Shown: positions 35,187 through 44,030, numbered from the stretch's first letter. The stretch is DNA of 64,000 nt from Gammaproteobacteria bacterium (GCA_018819175.1 JAHJQQ010000043.1:1-64000), one strand, 5' to 3'. Numbers and translations: made by a program. The notes: generated from the letters alone by a model not told the origin.

Positions 35187-35217
35187 ACTGCCCGCCATCT
35201 GGCGGGCAGTCGCTTTT
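35187..35217 (+). terminator. Rho-independent terminator
   Basis: ACTGCCCGCC (35187-35196) pairs with GGCGGGCAGT (35201-35210) and is followed by CGCTTTT. It ends the 33144-35174 unit 13 bases after its stop. Confidence 0.88.
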
Positions 35218-35399
35218 ACCCGTCTGCAAATTGATTACTCTCAATATTTCGATTAATTACTCTTCTGCTTGCGACGGCATCATCTTCAGCTACACTGTGA
35301 ATGGCAACGTCGTTGGACTAATGCGAGTATATCTGCAGATTATGCCCGCGGCTGTTTATGTCAGGTCTGTGTCACTCTAGCTGGAGAACCCGACTCATC

Positions 35400-35696
35400 A
35401 TGGCCAACACAACCACCAAAAGCAGCACAACCCGCAGCAATAAGACCTCTCAGAGCAAAGCACCCCCCACAAGCCTGGCTACGCCACGCAAAGCACGCAC
35501 AAAGGCTTCCGTAAAAGCTCCCGCGAAAGCAAAGGAGATCAGTCCCGATCTGCGTCAGCAGATGATCGCAGAAGCCGCCTATCTTCGTGCCGAACAGCGT
35601 AACTTCAGTCCGGGCGACCCTCTGGATGACTGGTTGGTCGCGGAACGCGAAGTCGATTTGCTGTTAATCGAGCGCGCCCCGCAAGTGCAGCAATAA
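35400..35696 (+). CDS. DUF2934 domain protein
   Basis: A 98-residue protein. A basic, Ser/Thr/Ala-rich N terminus (residues 1-48, many Lys) precedes a DUF2934 region (about 50-90: LRQQMIAEAAYLRAEQRNFS then DPLDDWLVAEREVD). Function unknown; the lysine-rich arm might bind nucleic acid. The start 35400 is chosen over the GTG/ATG 42 bases upstream because GGAG lies 12 bases before it. The upstream spacer from 35218 is A/T-rich and may contain the promoter. Confidence 0.82.
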   Translation: MANTTTKSSTTRSNKTSQSKAPPTSLATPRKARTKASVKAPAKAKEISPDLRQQMIAEAAYLRAEQRNFSPGDPLDDWLVAEREVDLLLIERAPQVQQ

Positions 35697-35715
35697 GATC
35701 TGCAGTAAATAGCAT

Positions 35716-35748
35716 CGCCTTCTCCCTAATGGAAGAAGGCGTTGTTTA
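35716..35748 (+). terminator. Rho-independent terminator
   Basis: CGCCTTCT (35716-35723) pairs with AGAAGGCG (35734-35741), followed by TTGTTT, 20 bases after the DUF2934 stop. Confidence 0.8.
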
Positions 35749-35864
35749 GTGGGAGAACCATACAGCGTCGTTGAGTCCCTCTTCCGGCGAGAAAGTCGGT
35801 TTGCGAGACACCAAGCTCCCAAACCATATCACTCGCCAATTCAGCCTCCTCCAGACAAACAGAC

Positions 35865-38030
35865 CTAACGCGGCTTTCGTCGCCCGCTCATGCGGCCTTT
35901 AGCAGGTTGCGACGGGGTACTCGGCAAGCCGGTATGTTGAGTTTTAAACGGTCTTACCGCAGCACTGGAATGCCCACCGCTTCGCCCTTTCGAGGGTTCA
36001 TCCCCCCCGGTTCCCTTCGGTTGCCAGGTCGGAATCAGATGGCGCTTGCCGTTGCCGATCAGGTCCTCGCGCCCCATGTTCCTGAGCGCCTCGCGCAACA
36101 ACGGCCAATTGTTGGCGTCGTGATAGCGCAGAAAGGCCTTATGCAACCGGCGCACTTTCAAGCCCTTGGGGATATTCATCGTCTCACTGGTATAAGTCAC
36201 CTTGTGGAGCGGATCCTTACCCGAGTGGTACATGGCCGTGGCCGTTGCCATCGGCGACGGCAGGAAAGTCTGCACCTGATCCGCGCGGAAGCCATTGCGC
36301 TTCAGCCACAGCGCCAGATTCAACATATCTTCATCGGTCGTGCCCGGATGCGCGGCGATGAAATAGGGGATCAGATACTGCTCCTTACCCGCCTCTTTGG
36401 AAAATTTCTCGAACAGTTCCTTGAAGCGATCATAGGCACCCATGCCCGGCTTCATCATTTTCGACAACGGGCCAGACTCGGTATGTTCAGGGGCGATTTT
36501 CAAATAACCGCCGACATGATGGCTTACCAGTTCCTTCACATATTCCGGTGACTCGACCGCCAGGTCATAGCGCAGGCCGGAGGCCACCAGCACCTTCTTG
36601 ATGCCGGACAACTCACGCACCCGTCGATAGAGTTTGATCAGCGGTGCATGATCGGTATTCAGATTGGAACAGATGCCCGGAAACACACAGGAAGGTTTGC
36701 GACAGGCGGCCTCGATCTCGGGGCTTTTGCAGGCCAGGCGATACATATTTGCCGTTGGCCCACCGACATCGGAGATCACACCGGTGAAACCCGGCACGGT
36801 ATCGCGGATGGTTTCTATCTCACGAACGATGGAATCTTCGGAGCGGCTCTGAATAATGCGGCCTTCATGTTCGGTAATGGAACAGAAGGTACAACCACCG
36901 AAACAGCCGCGCATGACATTCACCGAAAAGCGGATCATTTCGTAGGCCGGCAGGCGCGCGGACTGATAGGCCGGATGCGGCTGGCGCGTGTAGGGCATTT
37001 CGAAGACGCGATCCAATTCCGCAGTGGTCAGCGGGATCGGTGGAGGGTTCAACCACACGTCGCGATCACCGTGACGCTGCACCAGGGCACGGGCATTGCC
37101 CGGGTTGGTTTCCAGATGCAGCACCCGCGAGGCATGGGCATACAGTACCGGATCCTGTTGCACCGCCTCATAGGCCGGCAGGCGGATAACACTGTGAGCA
37201 CGGTCAGTTCGCGGCTTGCGTTGAAAGCGTAGTGGCACCTCTGCTGGCTGCGCAGTCGCCGGCTGCATCTCAAGCTGACTGGCATAAGGATCGGGATGTG
37301 GCGCGACCGGACCCGGTTGGTCGATGTGCGTGGAATCGATTTCCGTCCAGCCTTCGGGAAGCCCGCGCTGCACAAAGGCCGTGCCACGGATATCGCGCAG
37401 ACTGTCGACCGGCTCGCCGGCCGCGAGACGGTGTGCGATCTCGATCACCTGCCGCTCGCCATTGCCATACACCAGCAGATCGGCCTTGGCATCCAGCAGC
37501 ACCGAACGGCGCGTTTTGTCCGACCAGTAATCGTAATGCGCAATGCGCCGCAGACTGGCCTCGATTCCACCGATAACCAGCGGCGCCTCCGGAAACGCCT
37601 CACGGCAGCGCTGCGCATACACAATCACCGAACGGTCCGGGCGCCGGCCACCCTCGCCGCCCGGGGTATAAGCGTCATCGGAGCGGACTTTACGATCCGC
37701 CGTATAGCGGTTGACCATGGAATCCATATTGCCGGCGGTGACGCCGAAGAACAGATTGGGTTTACCGAGGGCGCGGAACGCCTTCACATCGGTCCAGTCC
37801 GGCTGCGCGATAATGCCAACCCGGAAGCCCTGTGCCTCCAGAACACGCCCGATCACAGCCATACCAAAACTGGGGTGATCGACATAGGCGTCGCCCGTCA
37901 CCAGGATGATGTCGCAGGAATCCCAGCCGAGCTGGTCCATTTCCGCGCGCGACATGGGCAGCAACGGCGCGATGCCGAAACGCTTGGCCCAATAGGGGCG
38001 GTAGGAAAATAATGGCTTGGCACTCTGCAT
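35865..38030 (-). CDS. ygiQ: YgiQ-family radical SAM protein
   Basis: A 721-residue radical-SAM enzyme of the YgiQ group. The [4Fe-4S] motif C-x3-C-x2-C appears in MRGCFGGCTFCSITEHEGR at about residue 375. The N-terminal part (LLPMSRAEMDQLGWDSCDII) and the C-terminal PSPMATATAMYHSGKDP with a Gly/Ser/Lys-rich basic tail also fit the family. No substrate has been established for YgiQ. Probably monocistronic; the upstream region includes the start of the YdcH-like gene in the other direction. Confidence 0.94.
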   Translation of the reverse strand: MQSAKPLFSYRPYWAKRFGIAPLLPMSRAEMDQLGWDSCDIILVTGDAYVDHPSFGMAVIGRVLEAQGFRVGIIAQPDWTDVKAFRALGKPNLFFGVTAGNMDSMVNRYTADRKVRSDDAYTPGGEGGRRPDRSVIVYAQRCREAFPEAPLVIGGIEASLRRIAHYDYWSDKTRRSVLLDAKADLLVYGNGERQVIEIAHRLAAGEPVDSLRDIRGTAFVQRGLPEGWTEIDSTHIDQPGPVAPHPDPYASQLEMQPATAQPAEVPLRFQRKPRTDRAHSVIRLPAYEAVQQDPVLYAHASRVLHLETNPGNARALVQRHGDRDVWLNPPPIPLTTAELDRVFEMPYTRQPHPAYQSARLPAYEMIRFSVNVMRGCFGGCTFCSITEHEGRIIQSRSEDSIVREIETIRDTVPGFTGVISDVGGPTANMYRLACKSPEIEAACRKPSCVFPGICSNLNTDHAPLIKLYRRVRELSGIKKVLVASGLRYDLAVESPEYVKELVSHHVGGYLKIAPEHTESGPLSKMMKPGMGAYDRFKELFEKFSKEAGKEQYLIPYFIAAHPGTTDEDMLNLALWLKRNGFRADQVQTFLPSPMATATAMYHSGKDPLHKVTYTSETMNIPKGLKVRRLHKAFLRYHDANNWPLLREALRNMGREDLIGNGKRHLIPTWQPKGTGGDEPSKGRSGGHSSAAVRPFKTQHTGLPSTPSQPAKGRMSGRRKPR

Positions 38031-38195
38031 GCGGAGACTCTGTGCGGGAGAAAGTCGTCGGTCGGGCTACGGATCGGAATGCGCGCAGTATACCAGTTAG
38101 CGCTTGGTGCAGCCTGAACAACGCTCAATCCCGGTGGTCGATTATGGTATTGTTGCCGCGCTACGCCCCTCTGGAACGGTATGGACTAGGCCGCA

Positions 38196-38411
38196 ATGTC
38201 TGAATTGAACGAAGAAGAAGCCAAGGCCCTGCAACTGCGCCTGGAACAACTGCGCCTGGAACATCGCGATCTCGACGACATTATCGAGCGCCTGATCCAT
38301 GACCCTCATATCGACCAGCTGCAACTCAAGCGCCTGAAAAAGCGCAAACTGTTTCTCAAGGATTTGATGAAGCGTCTGGAAAGCGATTTGATCCCGGACT
38401 TAGACGCTTAA
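38196..38411 (+). CDS. YdcH-type small coiled-coil protein (DUF465)
   Basis: A 71-residue protein of Leu/Glu/Arg-rich helices (LQLRLEQLRLEHRDLDDIIE and then DQLQLKRLKKRKLFLKDLM), the pattern of YdcH/DUF465 helical hairpins. Function unknown. ATG 38196 is the only suitable start. The DUF3301 gene begins 3 bases after its stop, so they share a transcript. Confidence 0.9.
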   Translation: MSELNEEEAKALQLRLEQLRLEHRDLDDIIERLIHDPHIDQLQLKRLKKRKLFLKDLMKRLESDLIPDLDA

Positions 38412-38414
38412 GTC

Positions 38415-38717
38415 ATGCAATCACTTTTTTTATTGGCCGCCATCGGCCTGATCGTCTGGTTCTGGCTGCAAAGCCTGCGCGCCCGCGAACTCGCCATCCG
38501 GACAGCCAACGATTTATGCAAACACCAGGGCCTGCAACTGCTCGATGCCACCGTCAGCCTGAACAGCCTCAGACCACGCCGCAACGCGCAGGGTCGCATG
38601 GCGTTACTGCGCACCTACCAATTCGAATACAGCACCGACGGCACAGAGCGGCAGATGGGGTTCGTGCTGTTGCTGGGCTTGCATGTGGAGAGTGCGGGGC
38701 TGGCGGCGGAGATGTAA
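38415..38717 (+). CDS. DUF3301 membrane-anchored protein
   Basis: A 100-residue DUF3301 protein with one N-terminal membrane helix (residues 3-19, LFLLAAIGLIVWFWL) and the conserved RARELAIRTANDLCKHQGLQLLD, then LLRTYQFEYSTDGTERQMG. The bulk is predicted on the cytoplasmic side by the positive residues after the helix. Function unknown. Directly downstream of the DUF465 gene. Confidence 0.9.
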   Translation: MQSLFLLAAIGLIVWFWLQSLRARELAIRTANDLCKHQGLQLLDATVSLNSLRPRRNAQGRMALLRTYQFEYSTDGTERQMGFVLLLGLHVESAGLAAEM

Positions 38718-38745
38718 TTCTGCATTGAATTACTGAGCCTGGTAC

Positions 38746-38790
38746 GTAGGTCGGGTTCAGCGGCGCCAGCCGTGCGTCCGATATTCCAAG
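38746..38790. repeat. Half copy of repeat family B
   Basis: GTAGGTCGGGTTCAGCGGCG…GTCCGATATTCCAAG is a single arm of the palindromic element found complete at 40879-40977. It lies in the 236-base space between the DUF3301 gene and the convergent reductase gene. A partial inverted repeat CACGAAGGCGCC…CGCCTTTGTG follows at about 38858-38922. Confidence 0.75.
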
Positions 38791-38953
38791 GAATCCCTGA
38801 ATAATATTTCCACTCTTACACTTACTGTTGCACGTAAAATATTGTCAACACGAAGGCGCCTAAGGCGCACAAAGTAATACTTCCTTTGCCAATCTTAGCG
38901 TGCCTTACTCGCCTTTGTGTTGAGAGTAAGCGCATACTAATCAAACCTCTAAG

Positions 38954-39967
38954 TTAGTACCGCTGCACATGATCCACAAACAACCGTTCCGCCGGCAAAC
39001 CCTTCGCGATTAACGCCGTACGCATCTCGGCAAACAAGGTGTCCGGGCCATTGATGTAAACATCATAGCCACTGAGATCCGGATGATCGGTCAGCAACCG
39101 TTCGGTACCCAGTGCCATGGCCTGTTCTGCCGAGGTGCGTTCTTCGGCAGTGGTATCGCCGGTGATCTCGATGAAGTCAAAATCGTCCAGTGCATCATGC
39201 CAGGCACGACAGTAGTTGGCGAGATAATGGTCCTGCGCCTCGCGCGCGATCCAGTACAGCCGCATGGGCTGATTCATTTCCAATGAAATGGCATGTTCTA
39301 TAAGACTCTTGATGGGTGCAAAACCGGTCTCGAAGGCGACATAGATGATCGGCCGCGCAGACTCTTCATCCAATATAAAATCGCCGAACGGTCCTTCCAC
39401 CTCGACACTGTCACGCACTTTTAGGCTGTTGAACACGTGCTCGGCAAAAGGGTCGCCTGGCGTATTGCGCACATGAAACTGCAATACCATCCCATTACAG
39501 GGGCAACTAGCAATGGATTTGTTGCGCGGTTTCACACCCTTGATACCTAAACGCACATGCTGCCCGGCCAGGAACCAGAGCGTATTACTGCGCGGCGTGC
39601 GCAGATGCACATCCATGACATCGTCGCACAACTTCACCAGCTTGATGACTTGCGTGGTGAGTTGTTGCACCGGCACATCGGCCGCGCCGCGCGCTTCAAC
39701 CGCCTCCAACACCAGATCACTGGCAGCGGTGGCACGGCACAGCAGGAATTGGCCAGCATCCCGATCGCGTTGACTGAACACATAATCGTGATGCGAGATA
39801 TCGCCCAGCTGGCCCGACACCAAGCGTGCGCGGCATTCACCACAACTGCCACTGTTGCAGCTGTAGCGGATCGACAATCCGGAACGCAGCGCAGCCTCCA
39901 GCAGGCTCTCGCCAGGCTCGGCAGTGAACTCGTGGTCGCTGGGTAGCAGATGGACCTTGGCGGTCAT
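38954..39967 (-). CDS. 2Fe-2S ferredoxin-NAD(P)H reductase
   Basis: A 337-residue flavin oxidoreductase. An N-terminal plant-type ferredoxin domain uses C37, C42, C45 and C77. An FAD-binding domain follows (motif RNKSIASCPCN instead of the usual RxYS) and then a NAD(P)H domain (FETGFAPIKSLIEHAI, about 230-245). The layout is that of CDP-6-deoxy-glucoseen reductase and phenol-hydroxylase reductases. No hydroxylase partner is adjacent, so its electron acceptor is open. Start 39967 is chosen for MTAKVHLLP; the next upstream gene ends 19 bases before. Confidence 0.88.
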   Translation of the reverse strand: MTAKVHLLPSDHEFTAEPGESLLEAALRSGLSIRYSCNSGSCGECRARLVSGQLGDISHHDYVFSQRDRDAGQFLLCRATAASDLVLEAVEARGAADVPVQQLTTQVIKLVKLCDDVMDVHLRTPRSNTLWFLAGQHVRLGIKGVKPRNKSIASCPCNGMVLQFHVRNTPGDPFAEHVFNSLKVRDSVEVEGPFGDFILDEESARPIIYVAFETGFAPIKSLIEHAISLEMNQPMRLYWIAREAQDHYLANYCRAWHDALDDFDFIEITGDTTAEERTSAEQAMALGTERLLTDHPDLSGYDVYINGPDTLFAEMRTALIAKGLPAERLFVDHVQRY

Positions 39968-39986
39968 GGCGAATCCTGAAATCGGG

Positions 39987-40328
39987 TTATTGCAAGCGGT
40001 AGGGTTCTTCGTCACTCAGGTTCAATACCTGGCTGACCACATCCAGGCCCGTATCACAGAACACATCCAGATCCTTCAACCGTGCATCTTCCGCCAACAG
40101 CTGCACACCATCGCGCATGATCAAACGCACCGGGCAGACATCAGCCGCGGCGCGCTCACAGGTGATATACATCCCCGGCGCGCTTTCGCCTTCGCGTACC
40201 ACGGCGATGATGTAGCGATACTCCCGCTCATCGCCACTCTCGATATCGCCCAGCAGCACCACCTCGAACTCGCCGTATTTGTAACGCCGCTGCGGAATGG
40301 CACGTTTGATGTCAGGTTTGTTATTCAT
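39987..40328 (-). CDS. Small conserved protein linked to the 2Fe-2S reductase
   Basis: A 113-residue soluble protein with a beta-rich appearance (EFEVVLLGDIESGDEREYRY, IIAVVREGESAPGMYI) and cysteines at T-C-E-R-A-A-A-D-V-C and F-C-D. No recognised motif. The gene starts with an AGGA 7 bases upstream and ends 19 bases before the reductase, so it is probably its operon partner. Function not inferred beyond that. Confidence 0.75.
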   Translation of the reverse strand: MNNKPDIKRAIPQRRYKYGEFEVVLLGDIESGDEREYRYIIAVVREGESAPGMYITCERAAADVCPVRLIMRDGVQLLAEDARLKDLDVFCDTGLDVVSQVLNLSDEEPYRLQ

Positions 40329-40435
40329 GTACTGATCCTAGCTGGTTCTGGCGGGTGCACTGTTTATAATGAATCGATCTGAAATAAAACCCCGCAACAA
40401 CCGGGTCATTCTCACCCCTGGAGCGATAAGCCGCC

Positions 40436-40852
40436 ATGGATACCGAAAAATGTCCCTTCGAACATCCCTTGATCGGGGAAACCTTCGGCTGCAGCAAAGC
40501 GCAACCGGTCTCCAAACGCGATGGTCCGCATGTCGTCTGCTCACTTACAACGGCGGCAACACGCTGTCAGCGTCTGTTCGAGGCCTTCAAGCAGGCTGCC
40601 CTGCCGGTATTCGAAGTACCCGATGATCTGGAAAAGATGCCTCACAGTGTACCGGTGAAAATCCAATACGGTGGCCTGCGGGGATTAAGCACGCAGCTGA
40701 ACGGCAGCGGCAACAGCATTCCCGATATCCATGCCTTGGTGGACGCGGCCGAGGCCCATTTCGGTGATATTGCCCGGATTCCCTGCGCGGACTATGTCGC
40801 GCTGATGACCGCTCATAAGGTGCAACGCCGCGGCGGACGCGACAGATCCTGA
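40436..40852 (+). CDS. Four-cysteine protein, paralogue 1
   Basis: A 138-residue soluble protein. Its cysteines C6, C19, C35 and C44 have spacing x12, x15, x8, identical to those of the gene at 41335-41787. The C-terminal half also matches that gene (PVKIQYGGLRGLSTQLN, and later VDAAEAHFGDIARIPCADYV). The cysteine set could hold a metal or Fe-S cluster. Divergent from the 39987 gene. No known family recognised. Confidence 0.75.
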   Translation: MDTEKCPFEHPLIGETFGCSKAQPVSKRDGPHVVCSLTTAATRCQRLFEAFKQAALPVFEVPDDLEKMPHSVPVKIQYGGLRGLSTQLNGSGNSIPDIHALVDAAEAHFGDIARIPCADYVALMTAHKVQRRGGRDRS

Positions 40853-40878
40853 AGCGCCACCGATCCCCCTCGGCCCGC

Positions 40879-40977
40879 CATGTCTGACGCGCGGTCAGCG
40901 CCGCTGAATCCGACCTACGCTACGTCTGCGCACTCTTGTAGGTCAGATTCAGGCCGAAGGCCGCGTCCGACATTCCA
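40879..40977. repeat. Palindromic repeat, family B, full copy
   Basis: Left arm ATGTCTGACGCGCGGTCAGC…CCGACCTACG and right arm GTAGGTCAGATTCAGGCCGA…GTCCGACATTCCA form about 40-base imperfect inverted repeats around 18 bases. A single arm is at 38746-38790. No coding potential. Confidence 0.8.
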
Positions 40978-41088
40978 CAATAATCAGAGGCTACCTAGAC
41001 TTATAGGTAGGCCAGCCGGGATAATCCCGATCCTACGCGGCAATCTCCGTCCGTCCCCCATCCGTCACAGCTTCAAAGGATAGTGCCC

Positions 41089-41328
41089 ATGCCCTATTAC
41101 ATCTACAAGATCGTCCCCGGACCGACAGCCTTGGTCAAAAACCTGGAACAGGTCACGTCATATGAAGTATTCAACGATGCCAAGAAACACGCCCGCGAGA
41201 TGCGCGCCGAACTGGGCACCGACACCAATATCATTGTCAAAGTGATCTTCGCCGCCACGCCACTGGAAGCCGAAGATAAACTCCAGGAACACCGCGAAGC
41301 ACCGATCCTGCGCGAGTGGGAGAAGTAG
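41089..41328 (+). CDS. Small conserved protein between the four-cysteine paralogues
   Basis: A 79-residue protein beginning MPYYIYKIVPGPTALVKNLE, then a helix SYEVFNDAKKHAREMRAELG, a strand NIIVKVIFAATPLEAEDKLQ and a charged tail. It has no cysteine and looks like a compact alpha/beta domain. AAAGGA lies 8 bases upstream of ATG 41089. Its stop is 6 bases from the start of the second four-cysteine gene, so they are co-transcribed. Family not recognised. Confidence 0.78.
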   Translation: MPYYIYKIVPGPTALVKNLEQVTSYEVFNDAKKHAREMRAELGTDTNIIVKVIFAATPLEAEDKLQEHREAPILREWEK

Positions 41329-41334
41329 GCAGGC

Positions 41335-41787
41335 ATGGAGGAAGACGAGTACCGTTCAACCTACAGCACGGTGAACGAACGGCGCTGTGTCCTGGAAAAG
41401 GCGCTCAACTCCCGCAAAGTCAGCTGCAGTCATTCGCAGCGTCTGTTCCTGGCGGACCGCGAAGCGGTCGCCTGCAACAGCGATGCGGCCCAGCAACGCT
41501 GCATCACTCTACTGGGCCGACTCCGCGACAGCGCGCGCTTCGCCCTGCAGATGACCCATATCGGCGGGCCACTCCCCCACAATAAAGAAATCAAGGTGCA
41601 GACTGGCGGCTTGCTCGGCCTGCAGGCGCAGCTTCATCCAGAGCTTGCGAGCAGTGAGGAAGTGGCAGATGTATTTGGGCTGATCAATGAGGCCGAGATC
41701 CGCTACGGTGGGCTCGCCGACTTCCCCTACTCGGATATCGTTCAGCACATCACCCGGTTTCAAAGCCCCAGACGCTCGCGGCGCTGA
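41335..41787 (+). CDS. Four-cysteine protein, paralogue 2
   Basis: A 150-residue protein with C18, C31, C47 and C56, the same C-x12-C-x15-C-x8-C spacing as the 40436 gene, plus a similar C-terminal KVQTGGLLGLQAQLHPELAS and FGLINEAEIRYGGLADFPYS. It appears to be the product of a local duplication. Starts at ATG 41335, 6 bases after the preceding stop. No known domain recognised; a redox or metal-binding role is inference from the conserved cysteines only. Confidence 0.78.
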   Translation: MEEDEYRSTYSTVNERRCVLEKALNSRKVSCSHSQRLFLADREAVACNSDAAQQRCITLLGRLRDSARFALQMTHIGGPLPHNKEIKVQTGGLLGLQAQLHPELASSEEVADVFGLINEAEIRYGGLADFPYSDIVQHITRFQSPRRSRR

Positions 41788-41835
41788 GGCCAGCGCTCGA
41801 GCATCTATCTTGGGTAGGAACGGCCAAGGCCGCGC

Positions 41836-42231
41836 CTACCCACCAGAATCCGCCAAGGCCGCCTGCACATTCGCCGTCAATGCCTCTTCGGCAATGGGAT
41901 AGGCCATTACTTTGTAAAGCGGCGCAATGGCCTGCAGCTTCGCAAGCTGGTGTGCGTAGTCCTGCTCATAGAACGCAATCACGCGCGTCTGCGGCAGGCG
42001 TTGCACCACGGACATCAGCGATTCCAGACTGCTGGTACGGTCGCGGAAATCGGATTGAAAGTTGAACTCCGCCACCACGACGCGCGGCTGATGTTTTTTA
42101 ACCGTCGCCAACGCCTTGCGCATGCTGTTCTCGACCAGCACCTGAAAACCCAAGCGTTCGTAGAGCGGCGCGAAATTCGGATAGCCGCCGAGTTCGACAA
42201 TGGATAATAGAATAGGCGGCGTGATGTTCAT
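41836..42231 (-). CDS. Receiver-like protein without phosphoacceptor Asp
   Basis: A 131-residue protein with the length and secondary-structure order of a response-regulator receiver: LLSIVELGGYPNFAPLYERL, VVVAEFNFQSDFRDRTSS in place of the usual VxxDxxM segment, then a VIAFYEQDYAHQL strand-helix and a C-terminal lysine strand YKVMAYPIAEEAL. The strand-3 aspartate is replaced by glutamate (E55) and the acidic pair after strand 1 is incomplete, so phosphorylation is unlikely. No output domain. Assignment is tentative. Confidence 0.6.
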   Translation of the reverse strand: MNITPPILLSIVELGGYPNFAPLYERLGFQVLVENSMRKALATVKKHQPRVVVAEFNFQSDFRDRTSSLESLMSVVQRLPQTRVIAFYEQDYAHQLAKLQAIAPLYKVMAYPIAEEALTANVQAALADSGG

Positions 42232-42306
42232 GCTGGGTCATTGCCATCAGGAAAGTGGCGGGCATTCTAACGCGGAGGCTCCAATTCGTTAACCGTTCAT
42301 CACAAC

Positions 42307-43116
42307 TTAAGACGCCGGCTTTATCCAATTGATCTCCGCCGCCGTTTCCGGACCGACCAGCGTCTTGCCCAGCGACATCGGCAACTCGGCCCGCCGCTCA
42401 GTAATCGGGATGCGACCGCCCATGATTTCAGCGATCACCTGCGGGTAAAGCGGCTTCCGGTCGGGCTCGGCAAAGCCCTGCGGATGAATCGGCAGACTGC
42501 TGTGCGGATCATATTTATCGGTCGCGCCCACGGTATGCAGCAATTCGTGGGCAATGACCACGTTGTTCTGTCCGGTCATTTTGCGCGAGGCGAAGGCGTT
42601 CACCACGCCGACAAGACCCTTCTGCAAACCCAGCGAATGCGCCACTCGATCGGTCAATGCGGGATCGAAATACTGCACGAATACCTGAATATTGCTGGAC
42701 GTATCATGATTCGCACGCGCGGTATTCCAGGCCCAGAAGCGCATTTTCAAACTCCACATCATAACCGCCAGACGCTGACCATTCGCGGGCGGTGCCGGCG
42801 GCATAGTTTGCAGTTCAGGTGCCAACCGCAATTGCATGGGGCTTGATTGCGGCACGCCGTAACGATTCGCCTCGCTGGCGAAAAAGGCCTCCACCGGCGC
42901 AAAGCTTTCATTCGAGAGTGTCGCGATATAGCGCGCCGTTGCCGCACTGCCATCGGCGTTGATGGGATACACACTCACCCAGAGCGGATGGACCCAGTTC
43001 GTGGTACGCAAACGGGTCAGCCAGGCATCACCGGCCACACCGATCAGCAAGAGCAGCAGCAGACCGATCCGCAGAGTGCGAAAGAATCCGTTCTTTTTAT
43101 GCGGCTTGGCAGCCAT
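42307..43116 (-). CDS. Membrane-anchored putative zinc metalloprotease
   Basis: A 269-residue protein with an N-terminal helix (about 14-30) and a periplasmic domain. The zinc motif is H190-E-L-L-H194 followed by TVGATDKYD, where the third ligand could be in the distal sequence. The rest of the domain (ALTDRVAHSLGLQKGLVGVV and YPQVIAEIMGGRIP) gives no family name. It may cleave cell-envelope proteins. ATG 43116 is the only good start, with a weak ribosome-binding site. Confidence 0.78.
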   Translation of the reverse strand: MAAKPHKKNGFFRTLRIGLLLLLLIGVAGDAWLTRLRTTNWVHPLWVSVYPINADGSAATARYIATLSNESFAPVEAFFASEANRYGVPQSSPMQLRLAPELQTMPPAPPANGQRLAVMMWSLKMRFWAWNTARANHDTSSNIQVFVQYFDPALTDRVAHSLGLQKGLVGVVNAFASRKMTGQNNVVIAHELLHTVGATDKYDPHSSLPIHPQGFAEPDRKPLYPQVIAEIMGGRIPITERRAELPMSLGKTLVGPETAAEINWIKPAS

Positions 43117-43267
43117 GGCTACGTATCCCCAACCTTGATCAATAAGTTATGAATAGATCGGCGCACCGGGGCCAATCTGTACCTGGCCGAGTGATGTCCT
43201 GAGGCTGGATTCCCAGTCTCGTCCAGGGCACACTGCGCGCTGATTTTATATCCAGGCTGTAAAGAAC

Positions 43268-43579
43268 ATGTCTCAGAACTACATTCGCATCGCCGTACTC
43301 GGCGATATCCGCCCCGGCACCATGCGCTGTGCGCATATCAACGGCCAACGCATCCTGCTCGCCAATGTCGGCGGCGAGATACTCGCCGCCGATGAGATGT
43401 GCACCCATGAAGAACACAGTCTGTGCAACGGCGCCCTGCACGGCGACCTGGTTTCATGCTCGCTGCATGGCAGTCGCTTCAGCCTGCGCACCGGCCAACC
43501 GCTGGAAGAGCCGGCCCGCGACCCGTTACGCATCTACCCGGTGCGCATCGAGGGCGAGGATATTCTGGTCGGGTTGTAA
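43268..43579 (+). CDS. Rieske [2Fe-2S] ferredoxin
   Basis: A 103-residue Rieske-type protein. Ligands are C45-T-H47 and C64-S-L-H67 (CTHEEHSL and CSLHGSRF). The fold strands before and after fit the small ferredoxins of aromatic and nitrite metabolism or a soluble electron carrier. No oxygenase partner is adjacent; the 2Fe-2S reductase at 38954 is 4 kb away and could be a partner, but this is only a possibility. Start at 43268. Confidence 0.92.
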   Translation: MSQNYIRIAVLGDIRPGTMRCAHINGQRILLANVGGEILAADEMCTHEEHSLCNGALHGDLVSCSLHGSRFSLRTGQPLEEPARDPLRIYPVRIEGEDILVGL

Positions 43580-43610
43580 TTGAAGGCTGCCTCTACAGGT
43601 AATCAGCCCA

Positions 43611-44030
43611 TCAATCCTCCTGCACCGACTTGCCCCGCAGGCGTTTCACACCACCGCGCTTAGTCTTTTGGTCCATGCGTTGTTGTTTTTGCCCATGCGG
43701 CACGCGCGTGGCGATACGCCGCTTCGGCTTGATCAGTGCCTTGGCGAGTAATTCTTCAAAGCGCTCCCAGGCATCGGCGCGGTTGCGTTCCTGACTGCGG
43801 AAACGGTTGGCCTCGATCAGCAGCGCGCCTTCGGTACTCACGCGGCGCCCGGCCAGTTTTTCCAGGCGCGCGCGTACCGAGGGCGACAGGCCGGATTTGG
43901 CAAGATAGACCCGCAGTTGGATCGCCGTCGCGACCTTGTTGACGTTTTGCCCGCCCGGTCCGGGTGAGCGGATCGCCCGCCACTCCAAGGCGTTGTCAGG
44001 TATGGTCGGAAGTAAGGGAATATCAGACAT
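43611..44030 (-). CDS. arfB: Alternative ribosome-rescue factor ArfB
   Basis: A 139-residue peptidyl-tRNA hydrolase that rescues stalled ribosomes. The catalytic GGQ is at 26-28 in SPGPGGQNVNKV, and the basic tail (RRIATRVPHGQKQQRMDQKT and onwards) enters the mRNA channel. Start 44030 (MSDIPLLPT) is favoured because the longer frame adds unrelated residues. Convergent with the Rieske gene (31-base gap). Confidence 0.94.
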   Translation of the reverse strand: MSDIPLLPTIPDNALEWRAIRSPGPGGQNVNKVATAIQLRVYLAKSGLSPSVRARLEKLAGRRVSTEGALLIEANRFRSQERNRADAWERFEELLAKALIKPKRRIATRVPHGQKQQRMDQKTKRGGVKRLRGKSVQED

